Part shown: positions 9,616 through 16,687 of the stretch, piece by piece
Layout of the letters: each line of letters begins with the position of its first letter
How positions within the stretch are numbered: position 1 is the first letter of the stretch
Assembly: GCF_030296055.1 (NCBI RefSeq)
Contig: NZ_AP027370.1
Span: 310,001-374,000 of the forward strand
Source: Hydrogenimonas cancrithermarum
Lineage (GTDB): Bacteria; Campylobacterota; Campylobacteria; Campylobacterales; Hydrogenimonadaceae
DNA: 64,000 nucleotides
Direction of reading: 5' to 3'
Made by a program: the position numbers and the translations under genes
The notes under the pieces: model-generated
Database searches by the model: none
Told to the model about the DNA's origin: nothing
The model's input: the letters and a program-made list of their open reading frames with translations, nothing else

Positions 9616-10774
9616 AATGCCTCGAAACGAAGCGGAAGAACAGGTACCCAGCCAAACCTGAGAAAAGGGAGCCGATCAGAATGCCCATCCGTTCATCCAC
9701 TTGTTGCAGGCATCCTTCTCCGCTACACTCGAACGCCAGCGAACCGATGAAAAGACTCATCGTAAAGCCGATACCTCCAAGCATCGCCGCACCATAGATG
9801 TGGCGCCATGCGACCCCTTCCGGCAGGGAACCGAGTTTCAAAGCCACCGCAAGGTAACTGAAAAGGAAGATTCCGATCTGCTTTCCGAAAAAGAGCCCAA
9901 ATGCGATTCCCAGCGTGATGGAGTCGGTAAAATCGCTCACCTTCACGCCGGAAAAATCGATGCCTGTATTGACAAACGCGAAAAGAGGCAAGATGATATG
10001 GTTGACCGGCCTGTAAAGCGAATGTTCCAAATGATAAAAACTCGCTTTGTTGTTTCTGATCGGAATGAAGAGTCCAAGCATGACACCGGCGAGGGTGGCA
10101 TGCACTCCCGATTTGAGCAGGGCGGTCCAAAGGACGATTCCGACGAGAATATACATGGTATTGTTGACGACACCGTAACGATTCATCGAAAAAAGAAGTG
10201 CAAGCATCGCCGCCGCAATCCCAAGGGCGAGCATCGAGAGTTGTGATGTATAAAAAAAAGCGATAATGACGATCGCACCGAGATCGTCGATAATGGCAAG
10301 GGTCAAAAGAAAGAGTTTGAGCCCTACAGGAACGCGTTTCCCCAAAAGAGAGAGAATCCCCAACGCAAATGCGATATCTGTCGCAGCGGGGATTGCCCAC
10401 CCTTTCATCGCGGCCGGATCGGACCAGTTGAAGAGGGCGTAGATGAGCGCAGGCGCTGCCATTCCGCCAACGGCCGCAAAAGCCGGAAGTGCGATTTTAC
10501 CCGGCTTGCCAAGCTCGCCTTCGAACATTTCACGCTTTATTTCGAGCCCCACCATGAAAAAGAAGAGTGCCATCAAGCCGTCGTTGATCCATAGAAGAAG
10601 CGGTTTTGCGATCGTCAATTCCCCAAAGCTGATGACAACCGGAATCTCCGTGAAAAGTTCATAATAAGATTTGAGTGGAGAGTTGGCTGCCGTCATTGCG
10701 ATCAAGGTCGCCAACATCAGCAAAATACCGGTCGAAGACTCTTTTTTGAAAAAATTGAAGAGGGTATCTTTCAT
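9608..10774 (-). CDS. nhaA: Na+/H+ antiporter NhaA
   Basis: NhaA exchanges external protons for internal sodium and controls sodium and pH balance. The 388-residue protein has about twelve membrane helices. The motifs LMALFFFMVGLEIKREM, the ATDIAFALG segment and LAIIDDLGAIVIIAFFY with the ion-binding Asp pair are all present. The C-terminus (SLFSGLAGYLFFRFV) is complete. A possible 37-residue membrane peptide lies 58 bases upstream on the same strand. Confidence 0.95.
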   Translation of the reverse strand: MKDTLFNFFKKESSTGILLMLATLIAMTAANSPLKSYYELFTEIPVVISFGELTIAKPLLLWINDGLMALFFFMVGLEIKREMFEGELGKPGKIALPAFAAVGGMAAPALIYALFNWSDPAAMKGWAIPAATDIAFALGILSLLGKRVPVGLKLFLLTLAIIDDLGAIVIIAFFYTSQLSMLALGIAAAMLALLFSMNRYGVVNNTMYILVGIVLWTALLKSGVHATLAGVMLGLFIPIRNNKASFYHLEHSLYRPVNHIILPLFAFVNTGIDFSGVKVSDFTDSITLGIAFGLFFGKQIGIFLFSYLAVALKLGSLPEGVAWRHIYGAAMLGGIGFTMSLFIGSLAFECSGEGCLQQVDERMGILIGSLFSGLAGYLFFRFVSRHSN

Positions 10775-10832
10775 TCTGCACCGAACCTTTTCACAATCTT
10801 TTCGAAAAGTTTAGCACAGATTCGACACTCGT

Positions 10833-10946
10833 TCATCCTTCATCACGGTTTTGAAGACTTTTTTGGTAAAGAAGCGAAATGAATACGACGACGGCGACGA
10901 CGAAAAAAACGGAGAAAATTTCCCAAAGCATATCAGACAGATTCAT
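10833..10946 (-). CDS. Putative 37-residue single-span membrane peptide
   Basis: A short frame, ATG at 10946 to TGA at 10833-10835. It encodes an N-terminal MNLSDMLWEI, a very hydrophobic run of about 15 residues rich in Phe and Val, and a polar tail ending QNRDEG. A GGGG stretch about seven bases before the ATG could serve as ribosome site. The layout (short amphipathic start, one helix, charged tail) is typical of small membrane proteins. It lies in the same direction as nhaA and may be cotranscribed. No homolog is recognised, and chance cannot be excluded at this size. Confidence 0.4.
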   Translation of the reverse strand: MNLSDMLWEIFSVFFVVAVVVFISLLYQKSLQNRDEG

Positions 10947-11090
10947 CGACCACCCCGGAAATTGGATGCGGTCCGCTCAGGGCCGCTGTTTTGAAGGAAA
11001 GCTTTTCATCGCTTTTTGGCAAGCCGGGCTTCCCGGATGCGCGAGCGCATGCCGTTTCGCCCGTACCGCTCGCACAGTGGGATACGCGTG

Positions 11091-12308
11091 TCACTGTTTT
11101 TTCCGAGCGTGCCCCTCGATAATGAAACGGAGCGCATTGAGGCGGATGAACCCTTCTGCATCTTTCTGGTTATAGACGGTATCCTCTTCAAAAGTACAGA
11201 ACTCCGGATTGAAGAGCGAATTGGGTGATTGTCGTCCCACAACGGTTACATTGCCTTTGTAGAGCTTCAAACGTACGTCGCCGTTGACATTGCCCTGCGT
11301 ACTGTCGATCGCGGCCTGCAACATTTCCCGCTCCGGTGCGAACCAGAAGCCATTGTAGATGAGTTTCGCATAACGCGGCATCAACTCATCTTTGAGATGT
11401 GCCTCTTCGCGGTCGAGTGTGATCGATTCGATGGCACGGTGTGCTTTGAGCATGATCGTCCCACCCGGTGTCTCGTAGCAACCTCGGCTCTTCATGCCAA
11501 CATAGCGGTTTTCGACGATGTCAAGACGTCCGATGCCATGCTTCTTCCCATATTCGTTGAGCTGCGTCAACATTTCCGCCGGTGTCAACGTTTTTCCGTC
11601 GATCGCGACCGGATCTCCGTTTTTGTAGGTGATCGTAATATACTCGGGGGTATCGGGAGCGTTTTCCGGACTCACCGTCCATCGCCACATATCCTCCTCG
11701 GGTTCGTTCATCGGATCTTCGAGAATTCCGCCTTCATAAGAGATATGAAGCAGATTCGCATCCATCGAATAGGGTGACTTTTTTCCGTGCTTTTCGATCG
11801 GAATACCGTGGGTTTCGGCAAACTTCAAAAGCTTTTCGCGACTGTTGAGATCCCACTCTCTCCAGGGGGCGATAATCGTGATATCCGGGTTGAGCGCCAG
11901 GTATCCCAGTTCGAAACGCACCTGGTCGTTCCCTTTGCCGGTCGCACCGTGGCTGACGGCGTCGGCACCGGTCAATTTGGCGATTTCGATCTGGCGTTTC
12001 GCGATCAGCGGGCGTGCGATCGACGTTCCCAGGAGGTATTCCCCTTCATAGATCGCATTGGCGCGAAACATCGGAAAAACATAGTCGCGAACGAACTCTT
12101 CACGCAAATCCTCGATGAAGATATTTTCCGGTTTTATGCCGAGTTTAAGCGCTTTTTCCCGTGCCGGTTCGACCTCTTCACCCTGTCCGATATCGGCTGT
12201 AAACGTGACAACTTCGCAGTTGTACTCATCCTGAAGCCATTTGAGGATAATACTGGTATCGAGTCCGCCGGAGTAGGCGAGAACGACTTTTTTGACCTCT
12301 TTTTTCAT
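11091..12308 (-). CDS. argG: Argininosuccinate synthase
   Basis: ArgG joins citrulline and aspartate using ATP in arginine synthesis. The 405-residue protein has the ATP-binding [15 protein letters not shown] signature near the N-terminus, [15 protein letters not shown]-type substrate residues (here [18 protein letters not shown]) and the [15 protein letters not shown] segment of type I ArgG. The length is normal. It is monocistronic in this window; upstream on the same strand lie the flagellar genes fliS and a FliT-like gene. Confidence 0.97.
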   Translation of the reverse strand: MKKEVKKVVLAYSGGLDTSIILKWLQDEYNCEVVTFTADIGQGEEVEPAREKALKLGIKPENIFIEDLREEFVRDYVFPMFRANAIYEGEYLLGTSIARPLIAKRQIEIAKLTGADAVSHGATGKGNDQVRFELGYLALNPDITIIAPWREWDLNSREKLLKFAETHGIPIEKHGKKSPYSMDANLLHISYEGGILEDPMNEPEEDMWRWTVSPENAPDTPEYITITYKNGDPVAIDGKTLTPAEMLTQLNEYGKKHGIGRLDIVENRYVGMKSRGCYETPGGTIMLKAHRAIESITLDREEAHLKDELMPRYAKLIYNGFWFAPEREMLQAAIDSTQGNVNGDVRLKLYKGNVTVVGRQSPNSLFNPEFCTFEEDTVYNQKDAEGFIRLNALRFIIEGHARKKQ

Positions 12309-12365
12309 ACGTTTTTACCTCTGAGAGAAATTTGGGTTGATTTTATCCAAAAAGAGTTGAAAAGA

Positions 12366-12629
12366 TTATGAGTGAACGTCCAGTTTTTTTTCGGAAAAGG
12401 TCTCTTCCGAGTTAGTCAGAAATTTTTTTGCGGTTCGGACTTTTTTCATCTCGTCCAGAAGCTGCTTTTTTTTTATTTCGAAAAGTTGTTTCGCTTCCGC
12501 TATCAAAGCGAGTGCCGACTCCATTTCATCGAGATGTTCAAATTTCGGCATCTTCTCGAGCAAAGAGACGAGCTCTCGCTCATTCTCTTCGATCAGAGCG
12601 ATTTTGAACGCCTCATGCCAACGAATCAT
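12366..12629 (-). CDS. Small flagellar-locus protein, FliT-like by position
   Basis: An 87-residue, mostly helical and charged protein with no membrane segment. It begins MIRWHEAFKIALIEENE and is rich in Glu, Lys and Leu, as expected of a helical chaperone. Its start overlaps the fliS stop by four bases, the position held by fliT in Helicobacter and by a small gene of unknown function in Campylobacter. FliT-type chaperones bind the filament cap FliD. The sequence alone does not prove the family. Confidence 0.5.
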   Translation of the reverse strand: MIRWHEAFKIALIEENERELVSLLEKMPKFEHLDEMESALALIAEAKQLFEIKKKQLLDEMKKVRTAKKFLTNSEETFSEKKLDVHS

Positions 12630-12997
12630 TTTCCGGTGACTTCACGCCACGCTTCGAGCAATTCACGCGTCACATGCAAAACGATATCGATTTTTTCCGT
12701 ACTGTTTTCCAAATTGCTCTCATTCAAAAATTTGATCTGCTGGTTATACAGCCCCTCCAGATAGATTGCGACCTCACCCCCTTTTTTGGCGTCCAGAGAG
12801 TTGATGAGCTCGATAAAGACGGCAACCGCACGGTTGGTCCAGTAGACGCGTTTTTCGATATCACCGAGTTCGATCGATTTTTTGGCCAGAGAGCAGAAAC
12901 GAATAATGCCCTCATATAACATTTCGATCAGCTTTTCAGGAGACTCAATCTGAATATTGTTTTGTGTATATGTGCTATATGCAGCAGCTGCAGTCAT
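12626..12997 (-). CDS. fliS: Flagellin export chaperone FliS
   Basis: FliS binds the C-terminus of unfolded flagellin and holds it until export. The 123-residue protein has the family features AYSTYTQNNIQIESPEKLIEMLYEG near the start and WTNRAVAVFIELINSLD in the middle. ATG at 12997 is preceded by AAGGA; a frame from 13027 adds ten non-family residues. It follows flaG directly, whereas in related genomes fliD usually lies between the two. Confidence 0.92.
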   Translation of the reverse strand: MTAAAAYSTYTQNNIQIESPEKLIEMLYEGIIRFCSLAKKSIELGDIEKRVYWTNRAVAVFIELINSLDAKKGGEVAIYLEGLYNQQIKFLNESNLENSTEKIDIVLHVTRELLEAWREVTGK

Positions 12998-13043
12998 TTC
13001 AAATCCTTTTTCATCTATTTTTTGCATCCTTGCAAAAAGTTTT

Positions 13044-13427
13044 TTAACCTTTTTTGTCGAAAATCATCCCGACAAGCTCACGCATTTTGGCCGCCAGGCG
13101 CATCGCCTCTTCCGAAGGGATTTTGCGTATCTCCTGATCCGTACTTGTGTCGATGACCGAAACGTACATCTCTTCGACTTTGTCGTTGAAACCGAATCGT
13201 ATACTGGTATTGAGCGGATTCATCTCTTTGTTGAGCTGGTCGGTGATCTCCTGCAGCTGCTTTTTCAATTTTTGCGTATCGGCTTTCCGTTCGCTCTGTT
13301 GCACCTCTTCCCGTGCCATCTGCTGAGACGATTTTTGTGTCTGCGACACCGTTTTATGAGCGTTCCCGACGCCATGAGACGTTGTCGGCTGCGGCTGTTG
13401 GGAGCGCATAGTATTAAATATTTCCAT
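13044..13427 (-). CDS. flaG: FlaG family flagellar protein
   Basis: A 127-residue protein with a Gln/Ser/Thr-rich N-terminal half and a conserved C-terminal FlaG domain (LNKEMNPLNTSIRFGFNDKVEEMYVSVID, then EIRKIPSEEAMRLAAKM). FlaG proteins affect filament length in Campylobacter and others. The chosen ATG at 13427 has AAGGA eight bases upstream; the longer frame from 13475 would begin inside the sigma-28 promoter region. Downstream is fliS, so flaG-fliS-fliT-like forms a short operon without fliD. Confidence 0.88.
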   Translation of the reverse strand: MEIFNTMRSQQPQPTTSHGVGNAHKTVSQTQKSSQQMAREEVQQSERKADTQKLKKQLQEITDQLNKEMNPLNTSIRFGFNDKVEEMYVSVIDTSTDQEIRKIPSEEAMRLAAKMRELVGMIFDKKG

Positions 13428-13458
13428 CGTTGAATCCTTCAAATGATGCTCTGTAGAA

Positions 13459-13485
13459 GTATCGGATGCATTCAAAATTTGTTTA
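13459..13485 (-). promoter_or_regulatory. Sigma-28 (FliA) promoter of flaG-fliS
   Basis: Read on the minus strand, TAAACAAA and TCCGATAC are separated by 11 bases. The known FliA consensus is TAAAGTTT-N11-GCCGATAA, so both elements and the spacing fit. The transcript would start about 25 bases before the flaG ATG, which is expected for a late flagellar gene. Confidence 0.65.
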
Positions 13486-13518
13486 GGGCATTTCGATTAT
13501 AATGTCGTATCTACTGGC

Positions 13519-13577
13519 GGCGGGGCATTCCCCGCCACAGGGCGAAGTGTCAGTGAAAGGAATTTTTGCTGACGCTT
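13519..13577 (+). promoter_or_regulatory. Two hairpins in the leader of the rsmD-flgI operon
   Basis: The first hairpin is GGCGGGG-CATT-CCCCGCC (13519-13536). The second is AAGTGTCAG paired with CTGACGCTT (13545-13577) around a 15-base loop. Both lie between a TATAAT-like -10 (13497-13502) and the ribosome site of the first gene. Neither is followed by a T-run, so they are not plain terminators. A role in translation or mRNA stability is only an inference. Confidence 0.4.
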
Positions 13578-13602
13578 GTTTTGGAAAAAAGGAGAGTTTC
13601 AG

Positions 13603-13965
13603 GTGAAAATAGCCTTGCAGTGCCACTCCATACTGATCGAAAAAAGTTTGAGAAAATTTCTCAAAAATTTTCTCGTCCCCGAACATCAGGCACAAATCAT
13701 AGTTTCCGACCATCCCGTACACACCAAACTCCCTGTTCTGCGTATCGGGCTCGATGCCGATGCGGACCTGAAAAAACCTTTTTCAAGATCACAACTCATG
13801 ATCAGATTGGAAGAGAAGCTTCACAATTATCGAAACAAAGAAGCGCTTCGGGCTTTCACGATCGAAGAGGATCCCTCCCTTGAGGAGAAGATCGAAGTGG
13901 CCACACGCAGTTTCGTACAGGAACTGACATCCCTTATCAAAGAGCATTATGAAAAGAGACGATAA
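13603..13965 (+). CDS. Conserved hypothetical protein upstream of rsmD
   Basis: A 120-residue soluble protein starting at GTG 13603 with GGAG nine bases upstream; an ATG at 13576 is also in frame but poorly placed. The N-terminal half (VKIALQCHSILIEKSLRKFL) looks like the alpha/beta start of a response-regulator-like fold, but no phosphoacceptor set is evident. The C-terminal half is a charged helical region. It overlaps rsmD by 17 bases. Campylobacter jejuni has an uncharacterised gene at the same place before its rsmD-flgI genes. Function unknown. Confidence 0.65.
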   Translation: MKIALQCHSILIEKSLRKFLKNFLVPEHQAQIIVSDHPVHTKLPVLRIGLDADADLKKPFSRSQLMIRLEEKLHNYRNKEALRAFTIEEDPSLEEKIEVATRSFVQELTSLIKEHYEKRR

Positions 13966-14545
13966 AACATTGACGACGAAGATTATCGGAGGGAAATACC
14001 GTGGAAAGAAAATTTCTCTGCCCGCAAAGACGGTTACGAGAAGTTCGAAAGCCCGTCTCAAAGAGTCGCTTTTCAACACCCTGCAATTCGATCTGATCGA
14101 CCGTAACTTTATCGAGATGTTCGGCGGCAGTGGATCTGTAGGGCTGGAAGCGATTAGCAGAGGTGCCAAACGGGCATGGTTTGTCGAGTTGGACCGTGAT
14201 GCGGTGAAAACCCTTCGCAACAACTGTGAAAGTATCGACAAAGAACGGTGTGATATCCGTTTCGGCGATGCCTTTGAGATAGTGCCAACCATTTTGTATG
14301 ACCTCGAAAGAAGCGGCGAAAAAACGTATCTCTATATCGACCCGCCTTTTTCGATACGAGAAGGGCATGAAGATATCTACAGCAAAGTCATCGAGTTGAT
14401 GAGATCGATCGACCCAAAAGTCATCCATATGATCATCGTTGAGCATATGACGAAAGTACCGTTTCCCGAGACAGTCGGTGCTTTTGAAAAAGTGAAATTC
14501 AAGAAATTCGGGAAAAGCTCACTCAGTTACTACTCGCCAAAATAG
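13949..14545 (+). CDS. rsmD: 16S rRNA m2G966 methyltransferase RsmD
   Basis: RsmD methylates G966 of 16S rRNA in the 30S subunit with S-adenosylmethionine. The 198-residue protein has the RsmD start (TTKIIGGKYRGKKISLP), RPTSSKAR-like region (RSSKARLKESLFNTL), the SAM motif MFGGSGSVGLEAISRGA and the catalytic motif DPPF. It overlaps the upstream gene and is followed after 68 bases by flgI, as in Campylobacter. Confidence 0.93.
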   Translation: MKRDDKTLTTKIIGGKYRGKKISLPAKTVTRSSKARLKESLFNTLQFDLIDRNFIEMFGGSGSVGLEAISRGAKRAWFVELDRDAVKTLRNNCESIDKERCDIRFGDAFEIVPTILYDLERSGEKTYLYIDPPFSIREGHEDIYSKVIELMRSIDPKVIHMIIVEHMTKVPFPETVGAFEKVKFKKFGKSSLSYYSPK

Positions 14546-14613
14546 TGGAACGCTATTTGCTTTGTTGACGATAACCGATCTAACCGGTTACAAAACAGAG
14601 CGAAAGGTTTCCA

Positions 14614-15675
14614 TTGAGACGAACGCTATTTTTTCTGCTACTGCTTTTTCCACTGCTTGGTCATGCCGTCAAGATCAAAGAGATCAGCAATATCATTGGC
14701 GTACGGGACAACCAGCTTATCGGATATGGACTTATCGTAGGCCTCAACAAAACCGGTGACGGTACCACCTCCAAATTCACCCTTCAGACAATCGCCAACA
14801 TGCTTCAGAGCATGAATGTCAAACTCGATCCGAAAGACATCAAATCGAAAAACGTCGCAGCCGTCATGGTAACGGCGACACTTCCACCTTTTGCGAGACA
14901 GGGAGACAAAATCGATGTCGTCGTCTCGTCAATCGGCGATGCCAAATCGATCGAAGGGGGTACACTGCTGATGACACCTCTCAAAGGTGTCGACGGACGG
15001 ATCTATGCGTTGGCACAGGGATCGGTGACGATAGGCGGCCGCAACGGCAGAGGGACAGGAACGCTCAACCACGCCACGGCCGGGCGTATACCTGCCGGTG
15101 CACTTGTGGAACAGGAAGTGGCGTTCGACCTCTATTCACAGAGACAGGCGACACTGAGCCTCAAAGAAGCCAATTTCAAAAATGCCGTCGCCATTCAAAA
15201 CATTCTCAACCGGTTTTACAAAGAGCATGTCGCCATAGCCGTCGATGCCAGAACCATTCGTCTAAAAAAACCGCAGCGAATGAGCATGATCGAATTCCTC
15301 GCGACAGTCGGCGACCTCTCTATCGACTATAGTAACAGGCAGCGTATCGTCATCGACGAACGTACCGGAACGATCGTATCCGGTGTCGATATCGAAGTCG
15401 AACCGGTCATGATCACACATGGAGACATTACGATACAGATTGAAGAACAGCGTACTCTCCCATCTTTGAAAAAAGGGAGCAATGGCGTCAATATCGGAAA
15501 CGATCTGCAGCTCCAACCGGACAACAACAAGATCGTGACAAAAAATGGAGCGACGACAGTCGCAAATATCGCACGCTCCCTGAAGAAGCTGGGTGCTTCT
15601 CCAAAAGATATCATCTCCATCCTGGAAGCGATGAAAAACGCCGGTGCCATCCACGCCGACCTACAGATCATATAA
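14614..15675 (+). CDS. flgI: Flagellar P-ring protein FlgI
   Basis: FlgI forms the peptidoglycan-level ring around the flagellar rod. The 353-residue protein starts at TTG (14614-14616) after AAAGG. It has a signal peptide (RRTLFFLLLLFPLLGHA) and the family blocks KEISNIIGVRDNQLIGYGLIVGLNKTGD, ARQGDKIDVVVSSIGDAKSIEGG and the C-terminal VANIARSLKKLGASPKDIISILEAMKNAGAIHADLQII. It leads flgJ-like, flgM, flgN-like and flgK. The mature protein is complete. Confidence 0.96.
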   Translation: MRRTLFFLLLLFPLLGHAVKIKEISNIIGVRDNQLIGYGLIVGLNKTGDGTTSKFTLQTIANMLQSMNVKLDPKDIKSKNVAAVMVTATLPPFARQGDKIDVVVSSIGDAKSIEGGTLLMTPLKGVDGRIYALAQGSVTIGGRNGRGTGTLNHATAGRIPAGALVEQEVAFDLYSQRQATLSLKEANFKNAVAIQNILNRFYKEHVAIAVDARTIRLKKPQRMSMIEFLATVGDLSIDYSNRQRIVIDERTGTIVSGVDIEVEPVMITHGDITIQIEEQRTLPSLKKGSNGVNIGNDLQLQPDNNKIVTKNGATTVANIARSLKKLGASPKDIISILEAMKNAGAIHADLQII

Positions 15676-15692
15676 AATAAGGAGGAGGAACG

Positions 15693-15968
15693 ATGAATCA
15701 ACTTCATATCAACGAATATCAACGACCTCTCCCCAATACCGGAGGGAGTGAAAAAGCGGTGCTGAAGGAGCAGACGGACGCTTTTGAAGCGATCGTTCTC
15801 AAAATGCTTCTGGACAAAGCGATGCAGACGGATGACCATCTGCTACCCAAAGACCCGGGCAGAGATATCTACAGATCGATGATGAACGACGAAAGAAGCA
15901 AACAGCTCAGTGGCAACTTTGGATACAGCGAGCTTTTGTTTAATTATCTAGTAGAAAAAAATTCTTAA
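15693..15968 (+). CDS. Rod-binding protein, FlgJ N-terminal-domain type
   Basis: A 91-residue protein equivalent to the rod-binding half of FlgJ, without the muramidase domain, which is usual in this phylum. The key stretch is [19 protein letters not shown] followed by [19 protein letters not shown] strong ribosome site (GGAGGAGG) precedes the ATG. It probably caps the growing rod in the periplasm. It sits 17 bases after flgI. Confidence 0.85.
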   Translation: MNQLHINEYQRPLPNTGGSEKAVLKEQTDAFEAIVLKMLLDKAMQTDDHLLPKDPGRDIYRSMMNDERSKQLSGNFGYSELLFNYLVEKNS

Positions 15969-15991
15969 CAAAGACGAAATTTTGCCGATAG
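15966..15991 (+). promoter_or_regulatory. Probable sigma-28 promoter of flgM
   Basis: TAACAAAG and GCCGATAG are separated by 10 bases, against a consensus of TAAAGTTT-N11-GCCGATAA. The -10 half matches at seven of eight positions; the spacing is one base short. A FliA promoter before flgM is known in enteric bacteria, where it makes the anti-sigma factor respond to its own target. Confidence 0.5.
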
Positions 15992-16022
15992 TATAATTAA
16001 GAAGATTCTATCAACGGCAAAA
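15980..16022 (+). terminator. Hairpin between the flgJ-like gene and flgM
   Basis: TTTTGCCG (15980-15987) pairs perfectly with CGGCAAAA (16015-16022); an inner ATAG/CTAT pair extends the stem across a small bulge. It overlaps the proposed -10 and flgM start site. It could end readthrough from flgI or act in the flgM leader; there is no T-run, so termination is uncertain. Confidence 0.4.
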
Positions 16023-16031
16023 GGATGCAGA

Positions 16032-16244
16032 ATGATACGAAATATCGGTTCCCAGAACAGTGGAACGATCATTAACAACGATACGCAAAAAAATGATGTG
16101 CAGAACGCAAAAAACATCGAAAAACAGGCGCTTGAGCAGCAAAACCGCGTCGACGGACTGAAAAAGCAGATCGAAAACGGAGAATACTCCATCGATCTGG
16201 ATGCCACGGCAACCAGAATGGCACAGGAGCTCAAGCCCGAATAA
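16032..16244 (+). CDS. flgM: Anti-sigma-28 factor FlgM
   Basis: A 70-residue FlgM, short as is typical of the phylum. It would hold sigma-28 inactive until export or until the hook is complete. The C-terminal part NRVDGLKKQIENGEYSIDLDATATRMAQEL is the conserved sigma-binding region (the IxxGxYxID pattern). AAGGATG precedes the ATG. It lies directly before the FlgN-like chaperone and flgK. Confidence 0.88.
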   Translation: MIRNIGSQNSGTIINNDTQKNDVQNAKNIEKQALEQQNRVDGLKKQIENGEYSIDLDATATRMAQELKPE

Positions 16245-16255
16245 AAAGGGAAATC

Positions 16256-16684
16256 ATGCTGAAACACTACCTGGACAAGGCACTGGAAGATCTCGATACC
16301 TTGATCAATCTGACACAGATGGATATTGACGATATCAAGGCGGCAAGACACGACGAGATGTTCGACCGCATCAAAACGAAGGAGCATACGCTTCTGACGT
16401 TCGAAAACAGAAAATCCTTGATCGACAACGAGATCACCAATATCGTCAAAACGAATCCGGATAGTGAGTTGGAAGAGCTGCTTGGAGAAGATATTCGCCG
16501 GCAGCTCGAAGAACTTCGCACGAAACTCGAAGAGCTGCAGGAGATCAATCGCTATTATGCACGCTTCGTCATAACCGTCGGAGAGTTCTACAATGCGCTC
16601 TATGAAGAGATGCTTCCGATAGAGAAAGATGGATACACCGGCAAAAATGCCAAGGCAGCTTCACTTATCGAAGTAAGGGCATAA
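16256..16684 (+). CDS. FlgN-like flagellar chaperone
   Basis: A 142-residue, almost wholly helical coiled-coil protein (LDKALEDLDTLINLTQMDIDDIKAARHDEMFDRI, then long Leu/Glu heptads). FlgN chaperones bind the hook-filament junction proteins FlgK and FlgL. The position between flgM and flgK is the one held by the flgN homolog of Campylobacter. Sequence identity within the family is low, so context carries weight. AAAGGGA precedes the ATG at 16256. Confidence 0.7.
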   Translation: MLKHYLDKALEDLDTLINLTQMDIDDIKAARHDEMFDRIKTKEHTLLTFENRKSLIDNEITNIVKTNPDSELEELLGEDIRRQLEELRTKLEELQEINRYYARFVITVGEFYNALYEEMLPIEKDGYTGKNAKAASLIEVRA

Positions 16685-16687
16685 ACG

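Noticed and set aside
10879-11175. 98-codon plus-strand frame between nhaA and argG
   Set aside because: No domain, many Arg/Cys/Ser, no ribosome site, and it runs into the end of argG; the minus-strand small frame is a better candidate.
13522-13535. GG-N10-GC spacing resembling a sigma-54 promoter before the rsmD-flgI operon
   Set aside because: It is produced by a GC hairpin; the flanking bases typical of RpoN sites (TGGCA and TTGC) are absent.
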